64,000 bases of DNA from Termitomyces sp. T153 (Eukaryota > Basidiomycota > Agaricomycetes > Agaricales > Lyophyllaceae), in contig JACKQL020000022.1 in NCBI GenBank assembly GCA_018296165.2, positions 620,001 through 684,000 on the forward strand, in the 5' to 3' direction. Shown one piece after another: positions 34,202-46,399 of this stretch. How positions within the stretch are numbered: position 1 is the stretch's first letter; each line of letters starts with the position of its first letter. Under the pieces are notes generated by a model. That model saw only the letters and a program-made list of their open reading frames with translations, did no database searches and had not been told where the DNA came from. A program made the translations under genes and the position numbers.

Positions 34202-35570
34202 CTGGGGATAGGATATCTCAAGTCTGGACAATAGCATTGCTTCCAGGTTTATTCACTAACATAACTGTCAGCTGAGCCAGTGCAGCCCCTCTGCCTCACC
34301 CTCTGCCTTTGCCTCTCATTGGTTGCCTGCCCCTTGCCCACTGTGCCTCTGGCCAACTTGCTTGTCACTTGCCTCTTGACTGGATGGTCAGGATGTGAGT
34401 GATGGGCTTGGATTGGACTATCATGGCTTATGTCCCCTTACAGACATGCAGTGGATATCATGATAGCTGGAAACCACAAACTCAGAGTGAGGCCTATTCC
34501 AGGAAGTCAAAATCAGGTTGCAGATCCTATTTCTCATCAGAAGTTTGTTGAAACTTGGTGCCTTTTCCACATTATCCATTGATACCTTTGAACCCCCATG
34601 AGAGATGCTCAGTCCAGACAACCTCAGAGAGAGGCCTGGACAACTCATTAGAGAATTATTCCTTGCACTGGGAGCAGGCCATTGACATAAGCTTCTCTCC
34701 TGCAATTTTGCTGTAAACTCTTGTTCGAACTTTGTTAGCTTGCACACTATGGAAACTTGACCAACATTGGACTCTCTTTCTTTCTCTGTGATCTATATGT
34801 GTCACCATAAAGAGCCTCACCCAGTACACTCCTATCTGTCCTGGACAGTCATGAAGTTTGCCATTCCAAACTTGTAAAAACTATGCTTGCTGGGTGCATG
34901 TGCCTCAAATTCCACAACATCAAAACATGTAGCACTCACACAAGATGATCTAAAGAAGGCTGTGGAGTTTTACCAGGACTCATCTGACCACAATAACCAT
35001 CTCTTCATTGCTATGTTACTCACAGGGTTTTATGGCCTGCTACACCTTGGCAAATGAGCACAACCAGATGACAAGAGGTTAAAGGATGAGAGAAAAAAAC
35101 AACACATATCCTCACCACCAGAGTTGACAATCCCTTCTACAAGTTTTAGCTTCCATCCCACAAAGCAGATGCTTTCTTTGAAGGCAACTGCATAGTGATT
35201 CAAATACTCAATCACAACAACAGATCTGCACCTTCACTTTTGCCAGTATCTTATAAGCCAGTCTGCACTTTTACCTTTCAGACATGAGCTGTGGCTTAGG
35301 AAGGATGGTACCCACTCCACAAGATCTTTCTTCATCTCAAGATTGCATCTCCTCTTCCCCACCTGTTCTAGCTATGTAAGAATGCTAGTTCAATCCCAGG
35401 TCACTGTACTTATTGTTTAATGCCATTAATCCATTGCACAGAAAAATGCATTATGTACCATGTGTAATGCATTTACAACTTGCTGCATCAGCTGCAGCTT
35501 AACACAGTCTGTGATGCAGAGAGATGATTAAATAATGTCATTGTTTCTAATTGCACAGCAGGTGAATTTC
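34202..35570 (+). mobile_element. Retroelement relic, right part (tyrosine recombinase-like)
   Basis: Continuation of the relic at 32073. Near 34475 the plus strand reads LRVRPIPGSQNQVADPIS, typical of the end of an RNase H-like domain. Between about 34800 and 35430 stop-interrupted frames contain pieces such as LPSHKADAFFEGNCIVIQ, which resemble the tyrosine recombinase of Agaricomycete DIRS-like elements. No intact frame remains. Nearly CpG-free. Confidence 0.5.
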
Positions 35571-36122
35571 CTCGCAAACCAACTCGGTGAATCAACAAAC
35601 CTATCGACCATGGAGAGAGCATGCATCATGGGTGATGTCCTTTACGGGTTAAGAGCTTGGAGTTGACTGTAGTCATGTATACTAAAAAAGAGAGGTTGTC
35701 ACGGTAAGATTTGTATTCGCTGAGAAAAATCAAGCAATCTAAATGAACACGGTCGAGCGCCCAAATAGGCGTACATAATGACGCTGGTTATATGTATTAC
35801 ACCATGCAGGATTTGCAAGTTAGCATGAGATGTTCAACTTGCAAGTAAACCTGTACAGGATAGAGGAGATATCAAGAAAATGCACAACACCTCTGACTAA
35901 TGGATTGGATAGTCAATATGAAACCGTGGATGCACTTGACACCATATGCACTTGCTGGATCTGAATGGGGTCAAATACAAAACTATCAATTTTCAACGGG
36001 TGGGATTAGAATGATAACATAGAATGTTTGGTGTTACAGAGCATGCAAGAGAAGAGAAATATCGCCCAAACGCGATGTTGGTGCCTCCAAAACATCGAGA
36101 TATATAATATAGCGGTGATAGA
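35571..36122. other. Spacer, CpG-normal
   Basis: About 550 bases downstream of the dioxygenase gene, marking the end of the repeat block. No gene seen. Confidence 0.45.
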
Positions 36123-38096
36123 TCATAGGGCTGAGTTCCAAATATTGCGTCCATTGGCCACAGTCAGTGGAATATCATTTGTCGCCCTCAGAACCGCGTC
36201 AGGAGTAAACTTTTCAGTGAGTACTGCGAGTTTCGAGCGATACTCGTCTCCACCTACGTAGGCGCCACACATACGCCGTTTCCCGGTGAACGCAGAGCGG
36301 CCGTGGAGGACACGATAATTATCGAACACTGTTATGAATGATAATCAGATCAGTTCGCATTCGCTATGACACTGACTCGGAACGAAAGGGGAAATGGAGA
36401 GTCAGAGGAGAGAAGTGCTCACCGACGGCGGTTCCTGGCTGGAGCTGAAGCCAGAATTCGGAGTCGGCACTCGTGAGACACTTGTTCCACGCTCGAATCG
36501 CACTGTACCTATGTTGCGAATATAGTTAGAGGGATTATCGAACTTTGGGAAAAGGAAAGATTGAAACCATTCGTCGACGAGATGGGGATCTAGGTGGCTC
36601 ATAACGCTCCGGTCATCGTTGTTCCATCGGACTTGTATCAGTTCCCCCGTTACTGGGTCGTGTCCTAAGACTGGATATCCAGTCAGCGGATAAGGCTGGT
36701 AGGTCACAGACGGCTCGCCCGCTGCATGTGACGCAATGCGGACTTTTGACAGGACTTCGTACGCTTCGGGGTGCACGTCTTTCAGAATCGATGCAGCGTA
36801 GAAGCCGTCAACGAGGAGGGAGGCACCGCCAGAGCCATTGGTGTGGGATAGGAGGTGAAATAGTTGGAGACCACAGGGATCTGTCTGTTCAAAGTCAGAT
36901 AGACTTAAGAAGAGTAAGGGATCGAATGAAATTACGAAGTAAGTGGTGTCTGTGTGAGCGGCAAGAGCCACGTTCGTGTATGCCAAGTCACCCATCGCTA
37001 AGTCAGCGGTGAAATCCCAGAAACCACCGTCTGCAGATTTCTGAGGATTAAGACCGAAAAAATGTTCTGAAAACGTACAGTGTGTTTGTCGGATGAAACC
37101 AATCCTTTCGACAAGTTTTTGTGTATCTTCTGGTGTGACTGGGATACCCTGCACAAGTGAGAAGCCGAATTTGTTCTAGAAACGATAGATAATTTGTTTG
37201 AACGAAGGATGATAAAGAACGTACGATGTTTGATAGCCACTTGAACAATCCTTTGTCATTTTCGTGCATTACTTCCTCATACGATACGGTCGGCGGTGAC
37301 TGCTCGATCCTCGCACCCCATAGGATCTTCCTGCAATTGCTATCAGCCATGTTTCGAAAACTGACATACATACGGACTCGTTCGCGGTATTAGTTTTATG
37401 GATTATAGGATCGTATGAATTGTGTTGCAACCATGACCACGGATATAGAGAGATATGGGAGTCAGCGGAAGGCCCTAAAATCTGAGTTGGAGATCACGTC
37501 GTTATTGTGATATTTTCAACGCACAAGAGACTTCCAAGCCTTCAACTTTGGGTTCGACGCGAACAGGCGTTATGTCGTGAGGTATCTGAAGACATAAACG
37601 TCAGAAATTGGAAGTGCGAAGATGACGCAGAGTGTAATGCACCGAGAACGTGTCCAGGAGACGTTGTTTCGTTTGTGGATGGAAACATTTGGAACATCTG
37701 CAGTGATCTCGCAGCCATATATTATGACTGCATATGGTTATCCACACATCCACTTAACATTGAAAGAAACTCACAATCTTGACCATGTCCGTGTATCCCA
37801 TCCAATCGCTACTTTGCCATCCCCAATGCTCACTATCGGCAAATCATCTGGAGTCACCTCTGACACTGGTAGGGGTAGGTCATTCCTCGAAGTTTGCAGG
37901 CGAGCTGCAGCTGCAGATGCTGTCCTCCGTTGGATATGTGTCACGGAGCTCCCAGAAACTCGAGGTAAGGAAGCACGCTGTTGATTCCTGCACTCAGAAT
38001 GTGTGCCTTTCAAATGATAAAGAGAAGACGTGCTGATAGACTCGGTGCCAGCAGTCTGGGCGCCGCCCTGCAGATGGACGATCCGTATCTCCACAT
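36123..38096 (-). CDS. Trimethyllysine dioxygenase (carnitine biosynthesis)
   Basis: 2-oxoglutarate/Fe(II) dioxygenase that hydroxylates trimethyllysine, first step of carnitine synthesis, in mitochondria. N-terminal part: TPDDLPIVSIGDGKVAIGWD, then the Cys-rich motif FHNIWLRDHCRCSKCFHPQT, IPHDITPVRVEPKVEG and LYPWSWLQHNSYDP, then KILWGARIEQSPPTVSYEEV. Catalytic part: GIPVTPEDTQKLVERIGFIR, DLAYTNVALAAHTDTTYF (Fe ligands in H-x-D), GLQLFHLLSHTNGSGGASLL, RWNNDDRSV, NYRVLHGRSAFTGKRRMCGA (second His and Arg for 2-oxoglutarate). Introns join in phase. The 5' end is uncertain: ATG at 38096 would give MWRYGSS followed by an Arg/Leu-rich segment like a mitochondrial presequence, but I could not place the first intron exactly. 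Confidence 0.88.
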
Positions 38097-38640
38097 CGAG
38101 GATATACGTGTGGCGCAATGGGTCGAGGCCGATAGCGGTCGTCGTTGTTGACCTCTTGGACGTAAGCTTGAATAATTGAATTCTCACTGTCTCCCGATCG
38201 GCATCTGCACGTGATCGCTTTTCTATCCATCAAGGGTCTTTGACACTCAGCGCTCAGCGGCTCAATGCTCAGAGCGTGCTGCTCGGACACAAAGCAGGAA
38301 GCAACAGCATCGAGAGGCGTTTCTTGGCCATCAGCAAACAGCAAGCAAAGTGTATGGCTCTATCTATCTAAAAATCAGGTTACGTTACTTCGATACTTGG
38401 ACAGGCCCCGGGTGTGTAAATGCATCAACTAGTATTCTAGGCCTGGATCAATAATCCAGACATAAGGTATACCTTTTGATCAGAATGTCCACAATTAATC
38501 TCCAACCTTCAGAGGGAAATGTAAAGTTTCGGAGTGAGACTCGGCGATATCGGCAAGCCAAGAAAGACTCGGCCGAAAAGCGTGACCCGACAAAATAATT
38601 TAAAAAAGTTTCTAGTTCCGTTGAGATTGAAACGTTCATC
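38097..38640. promoter_or_regulatory. Bidirectional promoter region
   Basis: About 540 bases separate the divergent dioxygenase and ILV5 genes, both for mitochondrial proteins. Two further open frames here lack supporting features. No specific site assigned. Confidence 0.45.
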
Positions 38641-40213
38641 ATGGCCTCTTTCGCATCCCGTTCAGCAACTCAAGCTCTCCGCGCTGCCTCTCGTCGAGCA
38701 CCCCGTCTGGCTACCGCTGCCCTCAAGCCCGCTCAGACTGCGTCTTACTCTTTGCTTGCTAAGGCTGCTGTTGCACGGTCTGTACAGTGTTCCACGGTTA
38801 GTTTCAGTTCGTCGGAAGAATTCGGTTTCCTGACAGTCTACTCATAGGGAACCCGTGGTGTAAAGACTCTTGACTTTGCTGGCACGAAGGAGGTTGTCTA
38901 CGAGCGTAAGGACTGGCCTCTGGCTAAGCTCCAGGACTACTTCAAAAATGACACTCTCGCTCTCATCGGATATGGCTCTCAGGGTCACGGTCAGGGTTTG
39001 AACGCTCGTGATAATGGCCTCAATGTCATCGTTGGTGTCCGCAAGGACGGTGAGAGCTGGCGCCAGGCTGTCGAGGACGGCTGGGTAAATTTTTGTTGTC
39101 AAATCAACTTTTTCTTCTATTCCTGACCTCGTTCATCATTTAGGTACCCGGAGAGACCCTTTTCTCCATCGAGGAGGCTATTAATAAGGGAACCATCATC
39201 ATGAATCTTTTGTCTGATGCTGCTCAGTCGCAGACATGGCCCACCATTGCTCCTCTCATCACCAAGGGCAAGACCCTCTACTTCTCGCACGGTTTCTCCG
39301 TCGTGTTCAAGGAGGATACCAAGGTCATTCCTCCCACTGACGTCGACGTCATCCTCGTCGCGCCCAAAGGTTCCGGCCGTACCGTCCGCACCCTCTTCAA
39401 GGAGGGCCGTGGTATCAACTCCTCCATCGCCGTGTTCCAAGATGTCACTGGCAAGGCTCACGAGAAGGCTGTCGCTCTCGGCGTTGCCGTCGGATCTGGA
39501 TACTTGTATGAGACTACCTTCGAGAAGGAGGTGTACTCCGACCTCTACGGCGAACGTGGTGTGGTTTGTACACCTTTCCTGTGATTATGGTCGAAGAGAA
39601 GCTGATTCTCTTTTCTCTTCTTACAGTTGATGGGCGGTATTCGTAAGTTCTATTTCTAGGATATGATATATGATCGACAGCTCAATCGGGATATCAGAGG
39701 GTCTCTTCCTGGCTCAATACCAGGTTCTCCGCAAGAACGGCCATACCCCGTCAGAAGCCTTCAACGAGACTGTCGAGGAGGCTACCCAGTCTCTGTACCC
39801 CCTGATTGGCAAATACGGGTATGCACTACTTTGTCTAATCTTGCGCCTGCCGCTCATTCCATACTTCTTAGCATGGACTACATGTACAATGCCTGCTCCA
39901 CCACCGCCCGACGTGGTGCTCTTGACTGGGCCCCGATCTTCGAAAAGGCCAACATCCCCATCTTTGAGAAGCTCTACGAGAGCGTGAAGAATGGAACCGA
40001 GACTCGCAAGTCTCTCGAGTACAACAGCCGCAAGACTTACCGTGAGGACCTCGCTAAGGAACTCGCCGAGATCAATGACCAGGAGATCTGGCGCGCAGGT
40101 TCGTTACATTTCTTTTCCCTTGTTGTGCTCGGCCAGTGACTGATTTTTGACGATGATGTTTAGGCAAGGTTGTACGCTCATTGCGCCCGGATTATAAGCC
40201 TGAGTCGGAGTAG
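38641..40213 (+). CDS. ILV5: Ketol-acid reductoisomerase, mitochondrial
   Basis: Second common enzyme of isoleucine and valine synthesis: NADPH-dependent isomeroreduction of acetolactate in the mitochondrion. MASFASRSATQALRAASRR is a basic presequence. The mature enzyme shows LALIGYGSQGHGQGLNARD (NADP-binding Gly-rich loop), MNLLSDAAQSQTWP, LYFSHGFSVVFK, DVILVAPKGSGRTVR, GSGYLYETTFEKEVYSDLYGERG, LMGGIQGLFLAQY, EEATQSLYPLIGKYG and MDYMYNACSTTARRGALDW. A 16-base exon (39627-39642, LMGGI) lies between two introns. Codon use is strongly biased, as expected of a highly expressed gene. Intact from ATG 38641 to TAG 40211-40213. Confidence 0.96.
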
Positions 40214-40607
40214 AGCCTGGTTGCATTTACGCAATAAAAAAAACTAGGATCCCTGGATCCCTCCTGTCATCACCTGGTCTTGATTTATAGTCTTCATATG
40301 TATTTTTATACCAATCTTTCGACCTTCGGGTTAGGACGGGAAGCTTCTCGGCCATTCTGCTTCTGTGCATAATGAGACCGAAAGTTATCGCCGGCCCTTT
40401 GTGCACTATTCCTGGTACTGCCTGGGTTGGTGGTTGGTACTAGAAGAAATATTGGTTATGTAGCCAGCAGATGAGACCTAATGCAACTTTTGTTTAAATT
40501 TGTGCTATGTACATACTAGTATATTGCGTGATCACGTGAAATATTTGATACTCTCTTGTTTGTTCTACAGCGTACTTTCTGCACAATCCGTGAACTGCCT
40601 AGCTGAG
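40214..40607. other. Spacer
   Basis: About 390 bases downstream of ILV5 and upstream of the DUF7918 gene. No coding signal seen. Confidence 0.5.
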
Positions 40608-41700
40608 ATGCGCGTACAATTGAATGGTTTTTCTGCATGGATCACTATTAATGATATGGAACAAACAAGTCATTCGATTGAATACTCACCCGATGGTTCT
40701 CTTGCAACTTGCTGGATTGTTTCAGAAGCCGGGAAGGTCAGAAACAAGCGCAATCAGCTTTCTCTAATCTAAAATTGTAGGTTCCTGTGGCTACGCAGAA
40801 TTTCTCTGTTCACTGGCAGGATCTACAACACACATATTCGAGTCACGGGAGGGTGTTTGTTGATGGAATGGGCGGTCATGGAGCAGTTCTGGACCCCTCT
40901 ATCCGACTGCATACCACCTCGAAGAATGGCTTCAGGACTTCGAGAGAGACAAAGAGACTCTTTATGTTCTCAGAATCGGAGCTCACCGGTAAATCTTCCA
41001 AGTACAAACAATCTTTCTGATCCTATACAATGGTGGTTGGCTCTAGATGACGATCAATATCTACACACCGAGACCATGGATCTTGGGACCATCAAACTTG
41101 AGATATGGCGTTGCAAAATTACCTATCCATCAAGAACGCCATCGAACCGCGTGCGCGTTTTCTCTGACCCACAGAAAATCCATGAACGGTCAAAGAAGGG
41201 TTTAGGTCATCGTTGCAAGTGAGTCTTTGTCAATGTTTTTGTAGAAATACTAACGTGATCAATATTCAAGGTTAGGACCCGATATACACGATGTCAAGAA
41301 ATCGGCCTGTCAATCAAAGGATTTTGACAAAATTGCTACGTTTCGATTTAAGTATCGTCCCCTCGGTGCGTGATTGCAAAATGATCAATATTCAAACGAG
41401 TTGAATGCTTCGAACAGCACATCTGCAAGCAAATGGAATACTTCCTTTGAACCAGAATCGTAAACGCGCTGCGGAAAGCCGAGACGAGGGAGCTTTACAG
41501 GCTCAGAGGATCCGGACCTTGAGGGTAAAATGATGAAATCTAGACTCTTCGGTCTCTAATGGTTCACTCTGAATTAGGCTGAGCTTCGCCAGCTCGAGAA
41601 CAGGCAAAGAAAACGTCCCAAACACGACAAAGTCGATCCTGGAACTGAGGATGTGAAAGTTGAGGCCGGAGGCCACAGCGACTTCATTGATTTGACGTGA
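40608..41700 (+). CDS. DUF7918 protein, intact copy
   Basis: Reference copy for the four DUF7918 loci in the window. Exons join cleanly: FSAWITINDMEQTSHSIEY, CWIVSEAGK (intron) NFSVHWQDLQHTYSSHGRVF, TTSKNGFRTSRETKRLFMF, SELT (intron) DDDQYLHTETMDLGTIKLE, IHERSKKGLGHRCK (intron) LGPDIHDVK, FRFKYRPL (intron) AHLQANGILP, then a basic C-terminus QRKRPKHDK ending GHSDFIDLT at the stop 41698-41700. The last residues resemble a SUMO-interacting motif (hydrophobic-Asp-Leu-Thr after acidic residues). The family is expanded in Agaricomycetes and has no known function. This copy has intact splice sites and frame, unlike the copies at 28175, 29991 and 52080. Confidence 0.85.
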
Positions 41701-41964
41701 TATGCTGACTCGTTGAACTTTCAACCTATATTATTATCACTGACCACCGTTGGCTCTCGCAATTCATTCAAAGCCAGCTGACTCTTCTACCTTTCCAGGA
41801 TTTACACCTTGGATCCTGGTCATTTCCTATATATGAGCTTAGCTCGAATAGGCTTCGTAATACATTATCCTTGTACTATTTATGCCTGCTCTATCCATTG
41901 GGTACAATAAACGATATTCCATTCAGCTGTTGCAAGACGCGGCTCCGTTAAGTAAACATGCCGG
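41701..41964. other. Spacer before the gypsy element
   Basis: Downstream side of the DUF7918 gene, up to the left LTR. Nothing recognised. Confidence 0.5.
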
Positions 41965-42851
41965 TGTGGAAGTGGGCTAGACCTCCTTATAGAGAGAGAG
42001 CGAGGCGGTCAATGAACCCCCTTCGTCGTTCGTGAGTGATACACAGAGATAAAACAATAGAGCTTGTCGTATAAAGTATGCGTAGGCATGAGTACACAGA
42101 CACAACAGATTTATCAAAGAATCAACCAGAAAGCAGATGGAAGTTTGTCGGCTTTGTAAGGATGATGAGATCAAAGATGGAAGCCGGTCCAGAATTCACT
42201 CTTCCAATTTACCAATACACAATGTCCACTAGTCCAATCCTGACGTTACGCTGCCTTGATGTTATCGACGAAGTCGATCTGAGTGCAGACACAATCAAGA
42301 TGACGAGAGACCAGTCAACCAAACAACGAGGACCACGAGAATTGACGTTGGACACAAGCAGAAAGTTGCGTCGAGGAGAAATCTTCAGAAGTCTACCAGA
42401 AACGAGTCGTGCCGGGGGGGGAGGGAAATTATTTATTCTCTCTAATGTTGTCCTTTTTATACCTTATACTCCGTGATGTGGCAATCGTCGATCCCTCCAC
42501 CTTATTTCCAAGTTATTCTCCTCGTTTGATCATTGCTTTCTTCTTTTCTCTTCCCTCAGTCCCCTTCTTTATCATCATTTCCCTCCCATTTGCCACACTG
42601 TTTCTCAATCACTTTGTTACTTCCGGTTATGGCGTCTTTTGCATCCATCCCTCCAAGAATCCCTCTTGCTCCCCTTCCCCCATCCATAAACCATTCCCTT
42701 CTTTTGTTTGTTACATTATCCGTTTATCTTCCCCATTCTTCTGATTCCAGTCATGCTCGCACTTTTACCCTCCCTCCCATAGTATCTTTCAGTACTCATG
42801 TAAGTCCACACTCAGCCCATTTCCTTCTGTACACCTCTCTGTCCTACCACA
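41965..42851 (-). repeat. Left LTR of the gypsy element (long, CpG intact)
   Basis: 887 bp. Aligns end to end with the right LTR except for about 540 extra bases (roughly 42256-42798). Its CpG sites are kept, for example gcgaggcgg and ttcgtcgttcg. Confidence 0.88.
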
Positions 42852-43028
42852 GATTAGGCAGGCCTTTGACAATGACCCCATTGTCATTATCTTTCCTTGC
42901 ACTCCTCCATCAACCATCCTATGTTCAGATAGGCGAGAGGGGAAATATCATCACTGCAGACCTCCCCAAATGTCAAGAATCGTCCATTGTGTCTTATACT
43001 CCTTTCATCAATAAACTCTAAGTCTGGA

Positions 43029-44867
43029 TTAGCATAGACAGGATCTTCCCACCTCGCTGGTTGGAATCTGAGGACCTGTCATCTGCCAAATACACGGCCT
43101 AACCAACTCCCTCCTGACTGTCCCATCCAATTTGCTCAATTGATATGTGGTGTCCTTCAATTTTTGACAAACAATGAAAGGACCCATCCACGTGAGTGCA
43201 AATTTGTGTCCCTTTTGCCCTTCCAACCAGGTCTCATGGACTGGCACCCATGTTCTCACAGCAGATTCCCCTGTTGATAAACACTTTCTAAACTTCTCAT
43301 TGAATGTTGTCACAGCCTTCTTCCTTGCCTCCTTTTGCCTTTCCAACACCACCACAAGTTTCTCATCTCTTCTCACCAACTATTTCATTCTTGTTGCCAG
43401 CAAATCCTCTGTTGACATAATTTGATCCCAGTCAAGAGCCTCCCATGTGATATCAGTCATATTGAATGCAAAATATGGGTGCTGACCATATAGAAGGAAG
43501 TATGGTGAGTATCCAGTCATTTGAGATGCAGTTGTCCTCATTGCTAAGAGCCCAGCTTCCACAAAAACCAGCCATTTATTTGAATCTCTACTACACACCC
43601 TAAGGATCATAATTGCACAATGTTCTGTGGCCTTTTTCAATGATCCCATTTCCTTCTGAATGATAAGGCAAGGAAATAATAATTGTAATCCCATACTGCC
43701 AATACATGTATTCTGCCACTCCCAGGAACCCTTTCCTGCCATCAGTGATAAAGGTGGGGATATGACCACCCAACATATGATTTCTATGTGGGCTCACTGT
43801 GCAAAACAAGCAGGATGTAGGCAAATAAAGTTTATTTGGTTGCCTTTGTTCTCTCACATGGCTCCCAAGAGAAAAATCCCAAGGGAGACTGTGCTCAAGC
43901 TGGCACAGGCAAAGTACTAAACGAGACATGTGCTAAATAACAGAAAGGGAATAGAAAGGAGAGGGGTAAGTGGATAAGAGGGGTGGGAGAAAACAAAAGC
44001 CAAGTCCAAAGGACTGACGAGCTCTGTGTGAGTACAGAAAGGAAGCAGGACATATGTATTATAACAAACCTGACGAGCTCTGTGTGAGTATGGAAAGGAA
44101 GCAGGATGAGTTGGGAGTAAGAAGAAAATAACTATATATACAATGTCAAAACAGTGAGAATGAGAGACAATGGGCCATTATTGACAATGCTACAAAGCAA
44201 TGTGATATGGCCAGGGGATGCGATGCATTGTGATCAAGGGTTGTGTTGCTTATGTAGACCTTGATCAAATGTTTTTGATTGATTTATCTTTGTACATGAA
44301 CCTTTCCCATGCTATTGAGTCTGCCTTTCTTGATGATTTTGCCTCAGGCCAACCAATCACAGGCTCCATTCCTTGTAACAGGTACTTCTTTCCTCCATAA
44401 CCATCCAGAATAGCAGTGCTCCATGTTAGCAAGAATGCAACCCTTGGCCTATTTCTTAACTGGAGCTGACATATGTTGAAAAATCATACAAAATACACAA
44501 CATCATTGTACAAGTTTGGCCTGTAGAATTGGTCACTTGGTATTTTATATGTTGCATCTCAACCTCAGTGTCCTGCATTGTTGTGTGCTCCCACCACTAG
44601 CTCTTTTCTCCTCTCCTCACCTTCAATAACCAACCTAGGCTGCCTTCCTTTGGCTGGCACCAGCCATAGCCAATTGTCATACAAGCAAAACCTCTTTGTC
44701 AATTTAATGAACACTTTTCTTTTGTTTTCCATCCTGCACCTGAATGGCACCATAAACTCCTTCAAATACCTCTTAATGTCCACCCATATTACTTCTGGCT
44801 CCCCATCCTCTATCCCAAACTTGTGTTTAGTGCATACCAGCTCAGTTTTGTGATTCTCAATCTCCAC
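43029..44867 (-). pseudogene. Integrase region of the gypsy element
   Basis: Stop-interrupted minus frames contain the H2C2 finger end (ELVVGAHNNAGH) near 44570 and the integrase core and C-terminal parts (LLAMRTTASQMTGYSPYF, then GQKGHKFALTWMGPFIV) between 43769 and 43029. The strand and order agree with gag-protease-RT-integrase. Confidence 0.8.
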
Positions 44868-45710
44868 TTGTTTTGTCCTTCTTCCATGTGCCCAACCCCC
44901 ATTGCCTCACCTATAAATAGAGATCTCCATTGTGACCATTTCTCTCTCCCATAAAACCTCCATCTCTTCCTTTATACATTCCTTCCTTCTTGTGAACTCT
45001 TGGCACAAATAAACCAGGAAACCTGTGGTACTAAGCAATGATTGTTTGATAAGAGAACCTGTCTGATCTTCTCTTTCATCAACATCTGTCAAACTCCATT
45101 CATCCCTTCTCAAATCTCCTATTCTTCTATTTACAGCCTTCCCAAATGAGGTCATATACATTGCTGTGGTGCTTGTGGCATATGTGATATATGAGTCAAG
45201 GGTGTTTGTCAGATGTGCACTCCCAAATTCTTGAATGTAGTTGTTCCCATGTCAGGTTCTCTGTTGTTATTTAAGGCCCATGCAGAAGCTCTGTTCACAA
45301 AATGGACAAGCAATCCTTGTCCCTACCCCACAAACTGATTCAAGAACTCCTCTGTGTCTGATCCCTCTGAATCTTCATCAGCCTTCTTCCTCAGTAGTCC
45401 ATCTGGCCCCTGGTGCAATTGTGCTGACACATGTTTCAATTTGAAATCAAACAAGGTGATGTAGAGGATTCACCAACTCATTGGAGCCAGATTTTGGATC
45501 ATTTCCATCAAGAACTTTGCATCTATGTCCAACACAAAATAGATTTCCACACTCTATGCCTGAACACTTTCAATGCCCAAAAATAATCCATACAACTTGC
45601 ACTCAGGTTCAGAGTATATTGACTCTGTTTTGTTAAACATGCAGGACCCAAACAAAGCCAGTTTCTTCTCCTTCCTTTGATATTGCTATAGTATCCACTC
45701 AGATCCATTT

Positions 45711-46399
45711 TTACATGAGTCCACTGCCACCACAACCAGCCCATCCATATCCTCCCTCAGTAGTGTATCTGTCTTTGTGTTTCCACACTGCTTCACATTT
45801 GACTATGATTAGAACTGGGACTGTCATTACCAACCTTTTCAACATTTCCATTGACTTCTCTTCTTCCTCATCAAAATACAATTCTTTTTCTGGAGGCTTT
45901 GCAATCAGCAAGAAGTTCCCTATCCATTTCCACCCCACCCCTGCTGTTCCTAGAAAGGATCTCACATCTGTGACTTCCAGAGGTCTTGGCCACTTTTCAA
46001 TCCTCATACCCAGTCCTTGCTCCAAGTGCCATCCATCCATCAATACTACAATCTCCACAATGTTCAACATAGGCATTTCTAGGATTAACTTCTTTCCTAA
46101 TGCAGTTATCCCTACTTCTATAAACTGCACAAAGAATTAATGTTGTTGCATATTTCTAAAGTGCTCTCCTGATTCCTGGTCCAATTTCTTCATTATCATA
46201 CCTCCTTCTCCTCCTGGATCATATGATCTATGCATTTCTGAAATTCTGGCATTGAGTTTGTTGCTCCCTGTGGCAAAGTAGTCCCCTGCCTTGCCCCCAG
46301 AATGCATCCAAACATTGTAAACAGTCTTGATTTCATAGCCAATTGCCTCTTATAATAACCTGCAAATAAGTCACAGAGTCCATATGCCACCTTCTGCAC
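45711..46399 (-). pseudogene. Reverse transcriptase region of the gypsy element
   Basis: Minus frames carry YKRQLAMKSRLFTMFGC, LPQGATNSMPEFQKCIDH and, further on, KWPRPLEVTDVRSFLGTAG, matching the palm and connection of gypsy reverse transcriptases. The YxDD motif region lies across a frame break and is not readable. Confidence 0.8.

Noticed and set aside
33369..34234. Several long open frames inside solo LTR copy 2
   Set aside because: They lie within an LTR, in low-complexity Pro/Ser/Thr sequence and overlapping frames on both strands.
39117..39461. Minus-strand open frame inside ILV5
   Set aside because: Antisense shadow of the strongly biased ILV5 coding exon.
45715..46140. Plus-strand open frame over the gypsy reverse transcriptase
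   Set aside because: Opposite strand to the recognised reverse transcriptase motifs; low-complexity shadow.
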